From: an uncultured Paracoccaceae bacterium
Lineage (GTDB): Bacteria > Pseudomonadota > Alphaproteobacteria > Rhodobacterales > Rhodobacteraceae
DNA length: 64,000 nt
Direction: 5' to 3'
NCBI GenBank assembly: GCA_947488175.1
Contig: CANKYO010000005.1
Location: forward strand, 1-64,000
Of the stretch, positions 52,912 to 63,721 are shown one piece after another. The position numbers were made by a program, and so were the translations under genes. The number at the start of each line of letters is the position of its first letter. Position 1 is the stretch's first letter. Below the pieces are notes generated by a model. The model had not been told where the DNA came from. It saw only the letters and a list, made by a program, of their open reading frames with translations, and did not search any database.

Positions 52912-54087
52912 ATGTCTCTGTCTCAAGGTCGTTCTTACCTCGCCATTCCCGGTCCCTCTGTCATTCCAGATGCTGTTTTGCGGGCCATGCATATCGCGTC
53001 GCCCAATATTTACGAGGGCGAGCTGCACGATGTGACGCATAGCCTGATCCCCGATCTCAAGGCCATTGCCATGACCGCGCACAATGTTGCGATCTACGTT
53101 GGCAACGGGCACGCCGCATGGGAGGCCGCGTTGTCCAACGTGCTGTCGCCCGGTGATGGTGTGCTGGTGCTGGCCACGGGGCGCTTCTGCATTGGCTGGG
53201 GCGAAATGGCCGAAGGCATTGGTGCGGATGTGCAGACGATTGATTACGGTCCGCGTGCCGCCATTGATCTGACCCAGGTTGAGGCGACATTGGCTGCAGA
53301 TAAAACAGGCCATATCAAGGCGATCCTTGCTGTCCATGTGGACACCTCGACCGGCGTCAAGAATGACATTGCCGGTCTGCGTGCCGTGATGGACCAGGTG
53401 GGTCATGGCGCGCTTTTGATGGTGGATTGTATCGCATCATTGGGTTGCGACCGGTACGAGATGGACAATTGGGGCGTCGATGTGACCGTTGCAGCCTGTC
53501 AGAAAGGGCTGATGACGCCGACAGGGATCAGCTTTGTCTGGTATAATGATAAAGCGGATGCGCAGCGGGGCAAATCCGTGACCAGCTATTGGGATTGGCG
53601 CACGCGCACGAACCCCGACATGTACTACCAGTATTTCGACGGCACGGCGCCCACACATCATATCTACGGTCTGCGGGCGGCGCTGGACATGATCAAGGAT
53701 GAGGGGTTGGATCACGTCTTTGCCCGTCACGAAACACTGGCCCGGGCCGTCTGGGCCGCTTTTGAGTGCTGGTCCGAGGGCAGTGATATCTTCCTGAATA
53801 TCGCAGACGCAGCAGAGCGGTCATTCGCTGTGACATCCGTGGGGATGGCATCGCCCGATGCGGACCGCCTGCAAAAATGGTGCGAAACGGAATGCGGGCT
53901 GACGCTTGGAATTGGTCTGGGCCGTGATCCGGCCGACGCTTTTTTTCGCCTTGGCCATATGGGTCACATCAATGCGCATATGATCATGGGGGCTCTGGGT
54001 ACGATCCAGGCGGGGCTGATTGCGCTGGGCATTACCCATGGTGGCGGCGCGCTGGATGCCGCAGCGGCGGTGATTGCGCACGGTTAG
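52912..54087 (+). CDS. Serine-glyoxylate/alanine-glyoxylate aminotransferase
   Basis: A 391-residue class V PLP enzyme. The N-terminal FLAIPGPSVIPDAVL-type segment reads YLAIPGPSVIPDAVLRAMH. The PLP-binding Lys is in VAACQKGLMTPTG (about residue 199) after the Asp in LLMVDCIASLG. These enzymes convert glyoxylate to glycine with serine or alanine; in methylotrophic alphaproteobacteria the serine form feeds the serine cycle. No other serine-cycle gene is near, so a photorespiration-like or salvage role is as likely. Divergent from the ABC exporter. Confidence 0.88.
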   Translation: MSLSQGRSYLAIPGPSVIPDAVLRAMHIASPNIYEGELHDVTHSLIPDLKAIAMTAHNVAIYVGNGHAAWEAALSNVLSPGDGVLVLATGRFCIGWGEMAEGIGADVQTIDYGPRAAIDLTQVEATLAADKTGHIKAILAVHVDTSTGVKNDIAGLRAVMDQVGHGALLMVDCIASLGCDRYEMDNWGVDVTVAACQKGLMTPTGISFVWYNDKADAQRGKSVTSYWDWRTRTNPDMYYQYFDGTAPTHHIYGLRAALDMIKDEGLDHVFARHETLARAVWAAFECWSEGSDIFLNIADAAERSFAVTSVGMASPDADRLQKWCETECGLTLGIGLGRDPADAFFRLGHMGHINAHMIMGALGTIQAGLIALGITHGGGALDAAAAVIAHG

Positions 54088-54178
54088 ATCAAGCCTGGCG
54101 TCGTGGTGGATCACAGAGGCGGTGTGGCGCCAGCACCACCTTTTCCTGGGCAATGCCTTATCGCTGCATCGACAATAG

Positions 54179-55294
54179 TTAGCCGGATCCGTCACGTGCG
54201 GCGGAGAGGGCTGCTGGCAGCGCTGCAGCGAAGGCGGCGATTTGTGCGTCGGTGCCGCAACTGACGCGGATGCAGCGGTCTTGCGGCGCGACAAAAGGCA
54301 TACGCACAAATATGCCGCGCGTGATCAGGGCGTCCAAAACCGCGCGGGCAAACGCGCCATCTGCGCCGCAGTCGATGGTGACGAAATTCGTGGCAGATGA
54401 CAGGGGAAAGAGCCCGTTTGCCCGCGCGATATCGTTGATCTTTTCGCGGGCGTCAGTGACGTTGGTGCGCACAGTATCAAGCCAGCCCGTGTCCTGAATG
54501 GCGGCGAGCGCGCCCGCCTGGCTGATCCGTGACATCCCGAAATGATTGCGTACCTTGTTGAAAGCGCTGATGATTTCGGCCTGTCCGATGGCATAGCCAA
54601 CCCGCGCGCCCGCCATGCCATGGGCCTTGGAAAAGGTGCGCATCCTAATGACCTGCGGCGCGTTAATGTCGATATCCGCCGCGGTCCCCGACGGGGCGAG
54701 GTCGATATAGGCTTCGTCCAGAATAAGTAAGCAGCCATCAGGCACGTTGTCGATCATGTGCGCGATCGTCTGCGCGTCATGCCAACTGCCCATGGGGTTG
54801 TCGGGATTGGCGATATAGATCAGTTTTGCGTTTGTTTCCTGTGCCTTGGCGATCAGGGCGTCCGGGTCTTCGTGGTCGTTCTTGTAGGGAACGGTGTGCA
54901 GTGTGCCGCCGAAACCAGCCACGTGATAGTTGAAGGTGGGGTACGCCCCGGCAGAGGTGACTACCGCATCACCGGAGGTGACGAACAGGCGCACAACAAG
55001 GCCGAGCAGGGTGTCGATCCCTTCCCCGATCTGGATATTTTCTGCTGGAATATCATGATGTTGTGCCAATGCTTGCCGTAGATCATGGCTTTCGGGATCG
55101 GCATACATCCAGACCTCGCCAGCCGCCTTTTGCATGGCAGCGATCGCCTTGGGTGATGGGCCAAAAGCGGATTCGTTGGCGCCCAGTCGGGCGATGAACG
55201 GGCGACCGGTGGCGCGTTCCTGCGCCTCTGGCCCGACGAACGGGACCGACGCTGGCAGGGTCGCGGCGAGCGGGGTAAGTTGCGGCGTTTTCAT
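54179..55294 (-). CDS. Class I/II PLP aminotransferase, histidinol-phosphate type
   Basis: A 371-residue fold-type I aminotransferase. It has NPDNPMGSW (substrate/PLP loop), LDEAYIDLAPSG and the Schiff-base Lys in RTFSKAHGMAGARVGYA (about residue 234), the HisC subfamily pattern. It may make histidinol phosphate or act on aromatic or other amino acids; it is not in a his operon, so hisC is not assigned. Its gene is convergent with the glyoxylate aminotransferase. Confidence 0.85.
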   Translation of the reverse strand: MKTPQLTPLAATLPASVPFVGPEAQERATGRPFIARLGANESAFGPSPKAIAAMQKAAGEVWMYADPESHDLRQALAQHHDIPAENIQIGEGIDTLLGLVVRLFVTSGDAVVTSAGAYPTFNYHVAGFGGTLHTVPYKNDHEDPDALIAKAQETNAKLIYIANPDNPMGSWHDAQTIAHMIDNVPDGCLLILDEAYIDLAPSGTAADIDINAPQVIRMRTFSKAHGMAGARVGYAIGQAEIISAFNKVRNHFGMSRISQAGALAAIQDTGWLDTVRTNVTDAREKINDIARANGLFPLSSATNFVTIDCGADGAFARAVLDALITRGIFVRMPFVAPQDRCIRVSCGTDAQIAAFAAALPAALSAARDGSG

Positions 55295-55397
55295 GGGCGC
55301 AGATAAGCGCGGGGTTGAATTGCGCGCAACCGTTCATATATGAGAATCGTTCGCAACTATGCGTTTCGAGCACGGTGAAACGCGGATGGAGGCCCCG

Positions 55398-55559
55398 ATG
55401 AAGATCAGTCGACGCGGATTTTTAGCCAGTTCCGGGGCCGCCCTGACGGCACGCAGCCTGCCGCAGATCGCGGCAAAAACCGGTGGTCGCCGCATTCTGA
55501 CACTGGTTTATGACAAGGCGGCCGGTGCGATGCGCGCGGTTGAGCGTGTTGTCCGCTGA
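55398..55559 (+). CDS. 53-residue Tat-signal-like small protein
   Basis: A tiny protein that begins MKISRRGFLASSGAALTAR, a complete twin-arginine motif and short hydrophobic run, followed by only about 34 residues (ending RAVERVVR). GGAGG lies eight bases before ATG 55398. The hydrophobic stretch is short for a working signal, so it may be a decoy-like or membrane-associated peptide. It sits between two leftward genes and ends 35 bases from the valS stop. No function is known to me. Confidence 0.6.
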   Translation: MKISRRGFLASSGAALTARSLPQIAAKTGGRRILTLVYDKAAGAMRAVERVVR

Positions 55560-55594
55560 ATTGGTAAAGGGCGGCTTAATCTGCCGCCCCGGTA

Positions 55595-58500
55595 TCAGCC
55601 GATTTCCTGCAACCGTGTGATTGCGGCCTTCAACTCAGCCTCTTCATTCTCACGCAGTGCCAGGTTTTCACGGGCTTCTGCCACAACCTCATCAGGCGCG
55701 GACTCCACGAATTTTGGATTGTTCAGACGCCCCCGCAACCCGCCAATTTCCTTGCCCAGCTTCTGCAGTGTCTTTTCCAGACGCGCGATTTCTTCTTTGA
55801 CATCAATAAGATCAGCCAAAGGTATACCAAAGGTACCGCCGTCCATCGGGACGGTGACGCAGCCTTTGGGGAAGCTGTCGACATGGGTCAGGCTTTCCAC
55901 ACGGGCGAGTTTCTGGATCATTGCCTGATTGTTGTCCCAGGCGGCTTGCCCCTTCGCATCCAGCCCGGTGACCAGCAACGCAACCTTCGCCCCGGCGGGG
56001 ACGTGGACCTGCGCGCGGGCAGAGCGGATATTGTCGATCAGGTCGATCACCCAGTTCATTTCGTGATCGGCGTTTTCGTCAACAAGATCAGCGGCTTGAT
56101 AGGTGGGCCAATCAGTGTGGACCAGCATTTTTTCGCGGCTTCCCAGCGTCTGCCACAGCTCTTCGGTGATGAAGGGCATGATGGGGTGCAGCATGATCAT
56201 GCATTGGTCGAGAACCCATGCCATGGTCGCCCGTGTATCGGATTTTTCCGTTTCGTTTCCGTCCAGTAGCATCGGTTTGGACAGTTCCACATACCAGTCG
56301 CAGACCTTGCCCCAGACAAAGGCGTAAAGCGCATTGGCGGCGTCGTTGAAACGGTAGGTTTCCATGGCCGCATTGACGGTTTCGAGGGTCTTGGCCGTCT
56401 CGCCCACGATCCATTTGTTGACCGTAAATTGGGCGTCGGATTTGCGTCGGACTTGCGTCGGCAAAACGTCGGACCCCAACGCGCGGTTTGCGAAGACTTC
56501 GTTCATTTCAGCAAAGCGGCAGGCATTCCAGAGTTTCGTGCCGAAATTGCGGTAGCCTTTGATCCGGTCTTCGCTGATTTTCAGCACGCCCCCGAGGGCG
56601 GCCATGGCGGCGTTGGACATGCGCAGCGCGTCGGCCCCGTATTCATCGATCATGTCGAGCGGGTCGATGACATTGCCGCGCGTCTTGGACATCTTCTGCC
56701 CTTTTTCGTCGCGCAGAAGCTGGTGGAGGTAGACGGTGTGGAACGGCTCCTTTTCGAGGATCGCCTCGGACATCATCATCATACGGGCGACCCAGAAGAA
56801 CAGAATGTCCTGCCCGGTGATCAGCACGTCGCCGGGGAAGTATTTCATCGCCGGATCGTCAGCGGGCCAGCCAAGCGTGCCGAAGGGCCAGAGGCCGGAG
56901 GAGAACCATGTGTCGAGGACGTCGGGGTCGCGCCAAACGGGGAACTCCAGCACCGTTGGGTCCTGCGTGACGTTGTATTCGGCGAGGCTGGCCGAGAAAC
57001 GATCAATGGCTTCCGCCTTGTCCGCGACTTCGATGATGCTAGCGTGACTGATCGGGCTGGGCACATCGGCATTGTCCAGTACAAACAGCGGTTTCACAGC
57101 ATCGAAGTCGTGGGCGCTGTGCATGATCAATCCGCGATGCACCAAACCTTCCAGCAAAAGCCCGAGAATTTGGACCTCATCCAACTCCCCTGATGGGTTG
57201 TGTTCGTCTTTGACGCCAAGATCAAGGCCATACCAAACAGGGATCTGGTGCCCCCACCAGAGTTGGCGCGAGATGCACCAAGGTTCGATGTTTTCCAGCC
57301 AGTGGTAAAAGACCTTTTCGCCGCTCTCGGGCATGATCTTGACCCGGCCTTCGCGGACCGACTCCAGCGCGGGGCCGACGATTTTGGCGCTGTCGACGAA
57401 CCATTGATCGGTCAGCATAGGCTCGATCACGACCTTGGAACGATCGCCGAAAGGCTGCATGATTTTCTTAGCTTCGACAAAGGGGATCGTTTCCGGCACC
57501 TCCGTCTGGTCGCCGTCCCGATCAAACGCGGCATCGTAGGCTGGGTTCGCAATCATGACCGCGTTGCCTTCGGCCGTAATATCCGCCACGACCTGTTTGC
57601 GTGCTTCGAAGCGGTCTAGTCCACGATATGCGTCGGGGACGAGGTTCATCGCGGCGATCTTGCCTTCGTCAAAACCTTCCTCACCACGCGCAATACGCTG
57701 TGCGGTCATGGCTTCATCGGCATAAGGCTCACCGTCGTCGCGCATATGCCCCTTGGTGTCCATCAGGTTGTACATCGGGATATTGCCGCGTTTGGCGACC
57801 TCATAGTCGTTGAAGTCATGCGCGCCGGTGATCTTAACGGCACCGGACCCGAAATCGGGGTCGGGGTAGGGGTCGGTGATGATCGGGATCAGGCGGCGGT
57901 GCTCCTTGGGCCCCACCGGGATTTCGCACAGCTTGCCAACGATGGGGGCGTAGCGCGCGTCTTTGGGGTTCACGGCAACGGCGCCATCGCCCAGCATGGT
58001 CTCGGGCCGGGTTGTGGCGATGGAGATGTAGTCACGCGTTTCGCGTAAGGTGACGTTGCCGTCTTCGTCTTTCTCGATATATTCGTAGGTCTCGCCACCG
58101 GCGAGCGGATATTTGAAGTGCCACATGTGGCCGTCGACTTCGATATTCTCGACTTCAAGATCGGAAATCGCGGTTTCAAAATGCGGGTCCCAGTTGACCA
58201 GACGCTTGCCGCGATAGATCAGCCCGTCATTATACATCTGCACAAAGACCTTGAGTACGGCATCGTGGAAGTTGCCGGGCTTCTCAGACGCGGGCGCGCT
58301 TTCGGCGCCGGACATGGTGAAGGCGGAACGTTCCCAATCCATGCTGTCGCCCAGACGCCGGGCCTGCTGTTCGATCACGCCGCCCTTTTCGGCCTTCCAC
58401 GCCCAGACCTTGGCGATGAATTCATCGCGGGGCATTTCGGACCGTTTGCGGTTTTCACCATCCTCGGCCATCTGTTTTTCAACCATCAGCTGGGTTGCTA

Positions 58501-58759
58501 TGCCCGCGTGATCCAGCCCCGGCTGCCAGAGCGTGTCGTAGCCCTGCATCCGTTTCCAGCGGATCAGCATGTCCATCAGCGTGTGGTTGAAGGCGTGGCC
58601 GACATGCAGATGACCTGTGACATTGGGGGGCGGTAGCTGGATGCAGAAGGTTTCATTGCGCGTCGCATTTGCGCCCGCTTTAAACGCGCCTGCGTATTCC
58701 CACATCTTGTAGATGCGGGCTTCTGCCTCGGCTGCGTTGAATGTCTTTTCCATGGCCAT
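55595..58759 (-). CDS. valS: Valyl-tRNA synthetase
   Basis: A 1054-residue class Ia synthetase that charges tRNA-Val. The start at 58759 ([17 protein letters not shown]) fits the family; the longer frame overlaps a divergent gene. HIGH is present as [16 protein letters not shown] near residue 45; KMSKS is KMSKTRGNV near 700. The editing domain is between them and the anticodon-binding and C-terminal coiled-coil arm ([19 protein letters not shown]) are at the end. All expected parts are present. Confidence 0.97.
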   Translation of the reverse strand: MAMEKTFNAAEAEARIYKMWEYAGAFKAGANATRNETFCIQLPPPNVTGHLHVGHAFNHTLMDMLIRWKRMQGYDTLWQPGLDHAGIATQLMVEKQMAEDGENRKRSEMPRDEFIAKVWAWKAEKGGVIEQQARRLGDSMDWERSAFTMSGAESAPASEKPGNFHDAVLKVFVQMYNDGLIYRGKRLVNWDPHFETAISDLEVENIEVDGHMWHFKYPLAGGETYEYIEKDEDGNVTLRETRDYISIATTRPETMLGDGAVAVNPKDARYAPIVGKLCEIPVGPKEHRRLIPIITDPYPDPDFGSGAVKITGAHDFNDYEVAKRGNIPMYNLMDTKGHMRDDGEPYADEAMTAQRIARGEEGFDEGKIAAMNLVPDAYRGLDRFEARKQVVADITAEGNAVMIANPAYDAAFDRDGDQTEVPETIPFVEAKKIMQPFGDRSKVVIEPMLTDQWFVDSAKIVGPALESVREGRVKIMPESGEKVFYHWLENIEPWCISRQLWWGHQIPVWYGLDLGVKDEHNPSGELDEVQILGLLLEGLVHRGLIMHSAHDFDAVKPLFVLDNADVPSPISHASIIEVADKAEAIDRFSASLAEYNVTQDPTVLEFPVWRDPDVLDTWFSSGLWPFGTLGWPADDPAMKYFPGDVLITGQDILFFWVARMMMMSEAILEKEPFHTVYLHQLLRDEKGQKMSKTRGNVIDPLDMIDEYGADALRMSNAAMAALGGVLKISEDRIKGYRNFGTKLWNACRFAEMNEVFANRALGSDVLPTQVRRKSDAQFTVNKWIVGETAKTLETVNAAMETYRFNDAANALYAFVWGKVCDWYVELSKPMLLDGNETEKSDTRATMAWVLDQCMIMLHPIMPFITEELWQTLGSREKMLVHTDWPTYQAADLVDENADHEMNWVIDLIDNIRSARAQVHVPAGAKVALLVTGLDAKGQAAWDNNQAMIQKLARVESLTHVDSFPKGCVTVPMDGGTFGIPLADLIDVKEEIARLEKTLQKLGKEIGGLRGRLNNPKFVESAPDEVVAEARENLALRENEEAELKAAITRLQEIG

Positions 58760-58878
58760 GGTCACGTTCCCAATCCGGTTTGGGGTCAGATAGCCGAGGG
58801 GGGCGGCAAGGAAAAGGGTTTGTGATACGGCAAAGGGGGTTCTAGTTTGTTTGAGAGGGACGCAAAGGAATTTGAAAC

Positions 58879-59652
58879 ATGGCGGGCGTGCCACCTGAGC
58901 ATGATTTGACTGAGCCGCGTTCTTGGTTTTCGCTGTTTCGTGCCAAAGGCGGGGTGCTGGTGATCATCGCGGGGGCGTTTTGCCTTCTCATGACCCTGAT
59001 CAGTGTGAATGGCTACCGCAACGCGATCCAGTTTGAACGGACGGGCGTGACGATCGTGGCTGAGGCTGTGGATCGTCGGATCAGAAGCGACTCCGACGGG
59101 GCTGATGACTACTATGTCACCTACCGCTACATCGTCGATGACGTCACCTACCAGAAGAACCGTAAGGTTTCGCACAGCCAGTATAATCTTGCCCGACCCG
59201 GCAGCACGCACACGATCCGCTACCTGCCGCATCGCCCCGAGAAATTCGAAACCTATGTCGGTGAGGCCCGCGATGATGCGCGTGGCTTTCAGATGATTGC
59301 CGGTTTTGCGGGCGTTGGGGGTTTGATCGGCCTGTGGTTTTACGGCAACCGGACCAATCGATCTGTGCTGACCCGAAAATACGGCTATCGGAGCGTTGCA
59401 ACGATCGAAGCGATTACCGAAACCAAGAATTCCGGTCGCCCCTCGGGTCGGGGCTATCTGGTATGGCGCACGGAGGGCGGCATGCGCGGCGAGAGCCTGA
59501 TGCACCCAATTGGCAAGCTGCGCGCGATTGGTATTGGTTCCCGGATCAATGTCCATATCCGCAAAGATCATAGCGTATGGGAGGGGGATGTTGGCCCGCA
59601 GAAGCTGTCGGACAGTCAGCTTCCAAAGGTGGGAAGGGGAGCCCCGAATTGA
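58879..59652 (+). CDS. DUF3592-type membrane protein
   Basis: A 257-residue inner-membrane protein. It has a membrane helix near residues 29-46, a periplasmic beta domain with repeated YxVTYRYxVDDxxY ([17 protein letters not shown]) as in DUF3592, a second helix near 140-157, and a C-terminal soluble domain. The role is unknown. It is divergent from valS and ends at a terminator. Confidence 0.75.
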   Translation: MAGVPPEHDLTEPRSWFSLFRAKGGVLVIIAGAFCLLMTLISVNGYRNAIQFERTGVTIVAEAVDRRIRSDSDGADDYYVTYRYIVDDVTYQKNRKVSHSQYNLARPGSTHTIRYLPHRPEKFETYVGEARDDARGFQMIAGFAGVGGLIGLWFYGNRTNRSVLTRKYGYRSVATIEAITETKNSGRPSGRGYLVWRTEGGMRGESLMHPIGKLRAIGIGSRINVHIRKDHSVWEGDVGPQKLSDSQLPKVGRGAPN

Positions 59653-59657
59653 GCGCT

Positions 59658-59685
59658 AAGCCTGCGTCATCGCTGACGCAGGCTT
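59658..59685 (+). terminator. Hairpin terminator
   Basis: AAGCCTGCGTCA / TGACGCAGGCTT stem of twelve pairs with a four-base loop, six bases past the DUF3592 stop. The T-tract is weak (TTGTACTTGTGG). Confidence 0.75.
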
Positions 59686-59742
59686 GTACTTGTGGCGATT
59701 GATGTCTCGCTTCGAACGTCTTTTTTGAAATATGCCGTCGTT

Positions 59743-60120
59743 TCATGGCCGCGCGAGGTGCCAGTTGCCGCCGACGCCGTCACCGGTTGTGTCGCCGGGC
59801 GCACGGTCGTTGACCCACAGGTAGAGCGGCTGACCGTCATAGGCCCATTGCTTGGCCCCGTCCTGACGGGTGATTGTGGTGAATTTGCCCGCCTCGTCGG
59901 CGTCTGCAGCCGCGTAGAGAGGTGGCCAGTTCTGCGCACAGCCACCGTTGCAGGCCGAGGATGTCGCGGTGTCAGGATCGAAGGTATAAAGGCTCATCCC
60001 GTTGGCATCGGTCAGGATGCCGTTAGTTTCGGCTGCCGGTGCCGTCGCATGGCCGCCAGCATAGGCGTCACAGGCGCTCAGGCCGACAACGAGGGATAGG
60101 GCGATAAGTGAGAGTTTCAT
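59743..60120 (-). CDS. COG4315-type secreted-repeat lipoprotein
   Basis: A 125-residue protein with lipobox VVGLSAC (Cys17), then two units of the secreted-repeat family: NGMSLYTFDPD with CNGGCAQNWPPL, and later QPLYLWVNDRAPGDTTGDG with GNWHLARP. The Cys pair in SACNGGC is conserved in the family. Such periplasmic lipoproteins are widespread and of unknown function. It is a single gene. Confidence 0.85.
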   Translation of the reverse strand: MKLSLIALSLVVGLSACDAYAGGHATAPAAETNGILTDANGMSLYTFDPDTATSSACNGGCAQNWPPLYAAADADEAGKFTTITRQDGAKQWAYDGQPLYLWVNDRAPGDTTGDGVGGNWHLARP

Positions 60121-60298
60121 AATGGTGGCTCCGTCATTCTGTTTGGTTTGCTGCCGGTTTACTTGCCGGTCATAAGGGTTACGGCTGGCACCGGAATCTT
60201 ATTCTCATCTTTTTTGATTTTTTCGGGTCGGGTCGCATATGGACAAACCTGACTGTCGGTCTAGGGTGATGTCTGGCAGTAAATCAGGGAGCCAGCGC

Positions 60299-62599
60299 AT
60301 GGAAAAATTCGGCAAGAGCCAGTCCGTCAAACGGGTTGAGGATGTGCGGCTTTTGACAGGGCATGGGCGCTATGTGGACGACATTGCGCCTGTGGACGCG
60401 TTGCATGCCTATTTCTTGCGGTCGTCGGTTGCGCATGGTGAGATTACAAGTCTCGATCTTGAGGATGCGCGCGAGATGCCGGGTGTGCATCTGATCATGA
60501 CGGTCGCGGATCTTGAGGCCGCTGGCGTTGATATTGTGCTGGCTGGGTCCACGGTCAAGAACCGTGACGGGTCGCGCGGTGCTGCCCCTTTGCGTCCGAT
60601 GCTGGCCAAGCACCGGGTTCGCCATGTGGGTGAGGCTGTCGCCATGATCGTGGCTGACAGCGTAGCGGCCGCCAAGGATGCCGCTGAGGTGATCGGGCTG
60701 GAGATCGACGATCTGCCCGTTCATGTCGATCTTGCTGTCGGCGGTGATGCGATCCATGCCGAGGCGCCCGATAACCTCGCCTTTGACTGGGGCATGGGGG
60801 ATGAAGCGGGAACCGAGGCTGCGATTGCAGCCGCTGCCCATGTGGTCAAGGTCGATGTGTTTGATAACCGGGTGATCGTGAACTCCATGGAGGCCCGGGG
60901 TTGTTTTGCAGAGGTGGTTGATGGCCGTCTGCATGTGTCCTTTGGTGGGCAGGGTGTGTGGGGTATGAAGGCCGATCTGGCCCGGCAATTTCAGATTGAC
61001 CCCGACGATGTGCGTGTGACCAACCCCGATGTGGGTGGTGGTTTCGGCATGAAGGCCATGCGCTATCCCGAGTATTTCTGCGTTGCCCATGCGGCCCGTG
61101 TGCTGGGTCGCCCGGTCCGCTGGATGTCTGAACGGACCGAGGCGATGCTGACGGATAATGCGGGCCGTGATCTGACCACAACCGCGACACTTGCCTTTGA
61201 TGCGAACTATCGCATCACGGCATATCACCTTGATACGATTGCAAATATGGGTGCCTACAATTCGCAATTTGCCCAGGCCATCCAGACCGATCTGTTTTCG
61301 AAGGTGCTGATGGGGACCTATGATGTGCAGACCGCCTATATGCGCACGCGCGGCATCTTTACCAATACCACACCTGTTGATGCTTATCGTGGGGCCGGGC
61401 GGCCGGAGGCGATTCTTGTGCTGGAACGTGTGATGGATGAAGCGGCGCGGCAGCTGGATGTCGATGCCTGGACGCTGCGCGAAAAGAACTTCATTGCGCC
61501 CGCCAAATTCCCCTACACCACCGTTTCGGGTGTCACCTACGACGTGGGCGATTTCATGCAGGTGTTAAACAGCGTGGCCCGCGAGGCGGATCGCGATGGA
61601 TTTGCGGCGCGCAAGGCGGCCTCGGTCGCGGCAGGTAAGCTGCGCGGCCAAGGTCTGTGCTATTATATCGAGAGTATTCTGGGCGATCCGGCGGAAACGA
61701 CGAAAGTTGATTTTGTTGAAGGTGGCGCGAAAATTTATGTCGGCACCCAGTCGAACGGACAGGGGCACGAGACGGTTTACGCCCAGTTTCTGGCGGATCA
61801 GACGGGTATCCCCGCAGATCAGATCGAGGTGATTCAGGGTGACAGCGACCAGATCGCGACCGGTGGTGGCACCGGCGGATCCCGGTCCGTCACGGTGCAG
61901 AACACGGCCACACTGGCCACGGTCGATGTCATTCTGGAAAGCTTTGGCGCGTTTCTGGCGGAGTGTGAGGGTGTTGATGCCGCAGCCGTCGGTTTTGACG
62001 ATGAACGTTTCCGGATCGCCGGATCGAACCTGACGCCCACCATGCTGGAGGTTGCCGATATGGCCCGTGAGGCTGGCCGCGATGATTTGCTAAGCCAGTC
62101 TGCCAGTATCCGGCTGGACAATCGCAGCTTTCCGAACGGCGCCCATGTGGCCGAGGTCGAAATTGACCCCGATACCGGCGTTGTCACCGTTGACCGCTAT
62201 ACGGTGGTTGATGATTTCGGCAATTTGATCAATCCGATGCTGGCAGAGGGGCAGGTGCATGGTGGCGTCGCCCAGGGGATTGGGCAGGCGCTGACCGAGC
62301 GGGTGGTGTTTGACGAGGATGGTCAGCTGCTCACGGCGAGTTTTATGGACTATAGCATGCCCCGCGCCGATGATATTCCCATGATCGGATTTTCGACAGA
62401 ATGCACCCCATCGCTGTATAATCCGATGGGGATGAAAGGCTGCGGCGAGGCGGGCACCGTGGGTGCGCTGGCTGCCGTCAGCAATGCGGTGATCGATGCC
62501 CTGTGGGATGTCGGCGTGCGCCATATGGATATGCCGTTCACCCCGCACAGGGTCTGGCAGGCGATCGAAACAGCGAAGGGTGACAGTGCAGCTGCGTGA
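60299..62599 (+). CDS. Xanthine dehydrogenase/CoxL-type molybdenum hydroxylase large subunit, form II
   Basis: A 766-residue catalytic subunit; ATG 60299 has AGGGAG upstream. It has GHGRYVDDI at the start, the Mo-cofactor region with GGGFGMKAM and the AYRGAGRPEA loop (form II; true CO dehydrogenase form I has AYxCSFR), QGHETVYAQ, and GxxGxGEAG-like MKGCGEAGTVG with Glu near the end. Form II enzymes oxidise various aldehydes or heterocycles; CO is unlikely as the main substrate. The FAD and 2Fe-2S partner subunits are not adjacent, which is unusual. The stop overlaps the next gene's start. Confidence 0.88.
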   Translation: MEKFGKSQSVKRVEDVRLLTGHGRYVDDIAPVDALHAYFLRSSVAHGEITSLDLEDAREMPGVHLIMTVADLEAAGVDIVLAGSTVKNRDGSRGAAPLRPMLAKHRVRHVGEAVAMIVADSVAAAKDAAEVIGLEIDDLPVHVDLAVGGDAIHAEAPDNLAFDWGMGDEAGTEAAIAAAAHVVKVDVFDNRVIVNSMEARGCFAEVVDGRLHVSFGGQGVWGMKADLARQFQIDPDDVRVTNPDVGGGFGMKAMRYPEYFCVAHAARVLGRPVRWMSERTEAMLTDNAGRDLTTTATLAFDANYRITAYHLDTIANMGAYNSQFAQAIQTDLFSKVLMGTYDVQTAYMRTRGIFTNTTPVDAYRGAGRPEAILVLERVMDEAARQLDVDAWTLREKNFIAPAKFPYTTVSGVTYDVGDFMQVLNSVAREADRDGFAARKAASVAAGKLRGQGLCYYIESILGDPAETTKVDFVEGGAKIYVGTQSNGQGHETVYAQFLADQTGIPADQIEVIQGDSDQIATGGGTGGSRSVTVQNTATLATVDVILESFGAFLAECEGVDAAAVGFDDERFRIAGSNLTPTMLEVADMAREAGRDDLLSQSASIRLDNRSFPNGAHVAEVEIDPDTGVVTVDRYTVVDDFGNLINPMLAEGQVHGGVAQGIGQALTERVVFDEDGQLLTASFMDYSMPRADDIPMIGFSTECTPSLYNPMGMKGCGEAGTVGALAAVSNAVIDALWDVGVRHMDMPFTPHRVWQAIETAKGDSAAA

Positions 62600-63653
62600 C
62601 TGGTTCTTTGGTCTTTTCGGGCGCCGGGCGCGTACCGAAGAAGGCGGATTACGCCACCGGGGCAAAGCGACCCATGTGGTTATTCTGGATGGAACCATGT
62701 CATCGCTGGCACCAGGGCGCGAGACCAATGCCGGCATTACCTTCAAACTGCTGCGTGAAGTCAGCCAAAGAGCAAACCTGACGGTTCATTACGAAGCAGG
62801 GATTCAGTGGCGTGACTGGTCGGGCACATGGGGTGTGATGACCGGGAAAGGCATCAACCGCCAGATCGAACGCGCCTACGGCGTTGTCGCGTCGCGGTAT
62901 CGCCTGGGCGATGAGATTATCCTGATCGGCTATTCCCGTGGTGCCTATGCGGTGCGGTCGCTGGCGGGTGTCATTGACCTGGTTGGGTTGGTCAAGGCGG
63001 ACTGCGCCACCGTACGCGCGGTCAGGCAGGCGTATCGCCATTATCGGACGGGTGCGCGCGGGCCAGTTGCCCAGAAGTTCCGTGAACTTTATTGCCATGA
63101 TGATGTGCAGATCGAGGCTGTGGCGGTCTGGGACACGGTCAAGGCGCTGGGGCTGCGCCTGCCGATTGTCTGGCGCTGGGCGCAAGCGCAGCATGATTTT
63201 CACAACCATTCGCTCGGCGGTCACGTCCGCCACGGCTTTCACGCTTTGGGCATGGATGAACGCCGCGAGGCGTATGCGCCTGTGATGTGGGCCTGCCCGC
63301 CGGGTTGGAAAGGCCATATGGAGCAGGTCTGGTTCAAGGGAAACCATGGTGACGTGGGTGGACAGGTGGGGGATTACCCTTGGGCGCGCCCGCTGGCCAA
63401 TATCCCGTTGGTCTGGATGCTGGAAAAGCTTGAGGCGTGCAATGTGCCCTTGCCAGACGGATGGCGCGACCGGTTCGAACAGGATGTGGAGGCGCGGTCT
63501 ATGGGCAACTGGCGAGGCTGGTCGAAGATATTTCTCTCACGGCGCCGCCGGATCATCGGGCGTGACATGTCCGAGAGTATTCATGAAAGCCTGAGGGGCG
63601 AGACAGACGAAACTCCTGTGAAAGAGGGTCTGGTTGAAGGGGTCAGAGGCTAG
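62586..63653 (+). CDS. DUF2235 alpha/beta hydrolase
   Basis: A 355-residue protein beginning with GTG at 62586 inside the end of the CoxL-like gene. It has THVVILDGTMSS (nucleophile-region start), the Ser elbow GYSRGAYAVR near residue 120, AVAVWDTVKALG, and a late HGDVGG with His. This is the DUF2235/Tle1-like family, which includes phospholipase effectors of type VI secretion. No VgrG, PAAR or immunity gene is seen here, and no signal peptide, so an effector role is not supported by context. Confidence 0.8.
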   Translation: MQLRDWFFGLFGRRARTEEGGLRHRGKATHVVILDGTMSSLAPGRETNAGITFKLLREVSQRANLTVHYEAGIQWRDWSGTWGVMTGKGINRQIERAYGVVASRYRLGDEIILIGYSRGAYAVRSLAGVIDLVGLVKADCATVRAVRQAYRHYRTGARGPVAQKFRELYCHDDVQIEAVAVWDTVKALGLRLPIVWRWAQAQHDFHNHSLGGHVRHGFHALGMDERREAYAPVMWACPPGWKGHMEQVWFKGNHGDVGGQVGDYPWARPLANIPLVWMLEKLEACNVPLPDGWRDRFEQDVEARSMGNWRGWSKIFLSRRRRIIGRDMSESIHESLRGETDETPVKEGLVEGVRG

Positions 63654-63721
63654 GCGAATTTCGGATGTCCGAACCGAAGCGGCAATCTGATGATCGCCGC
63701 TTCGCTGTGACCGTCGGACCA

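Noticed and set aside
60299..62599. Aerobic CO dehydrogenase.
   Set aside because: The active-site loop is AYRGAGR (form II), not AYxCSFR, and coxS and coxM are absent.
62586..63653. Type VI secretion effector module.
   Set aside because: The DUF2235 domain alone is present; no VgrG, PAAR, adaptor or immunity gene is adjacent.
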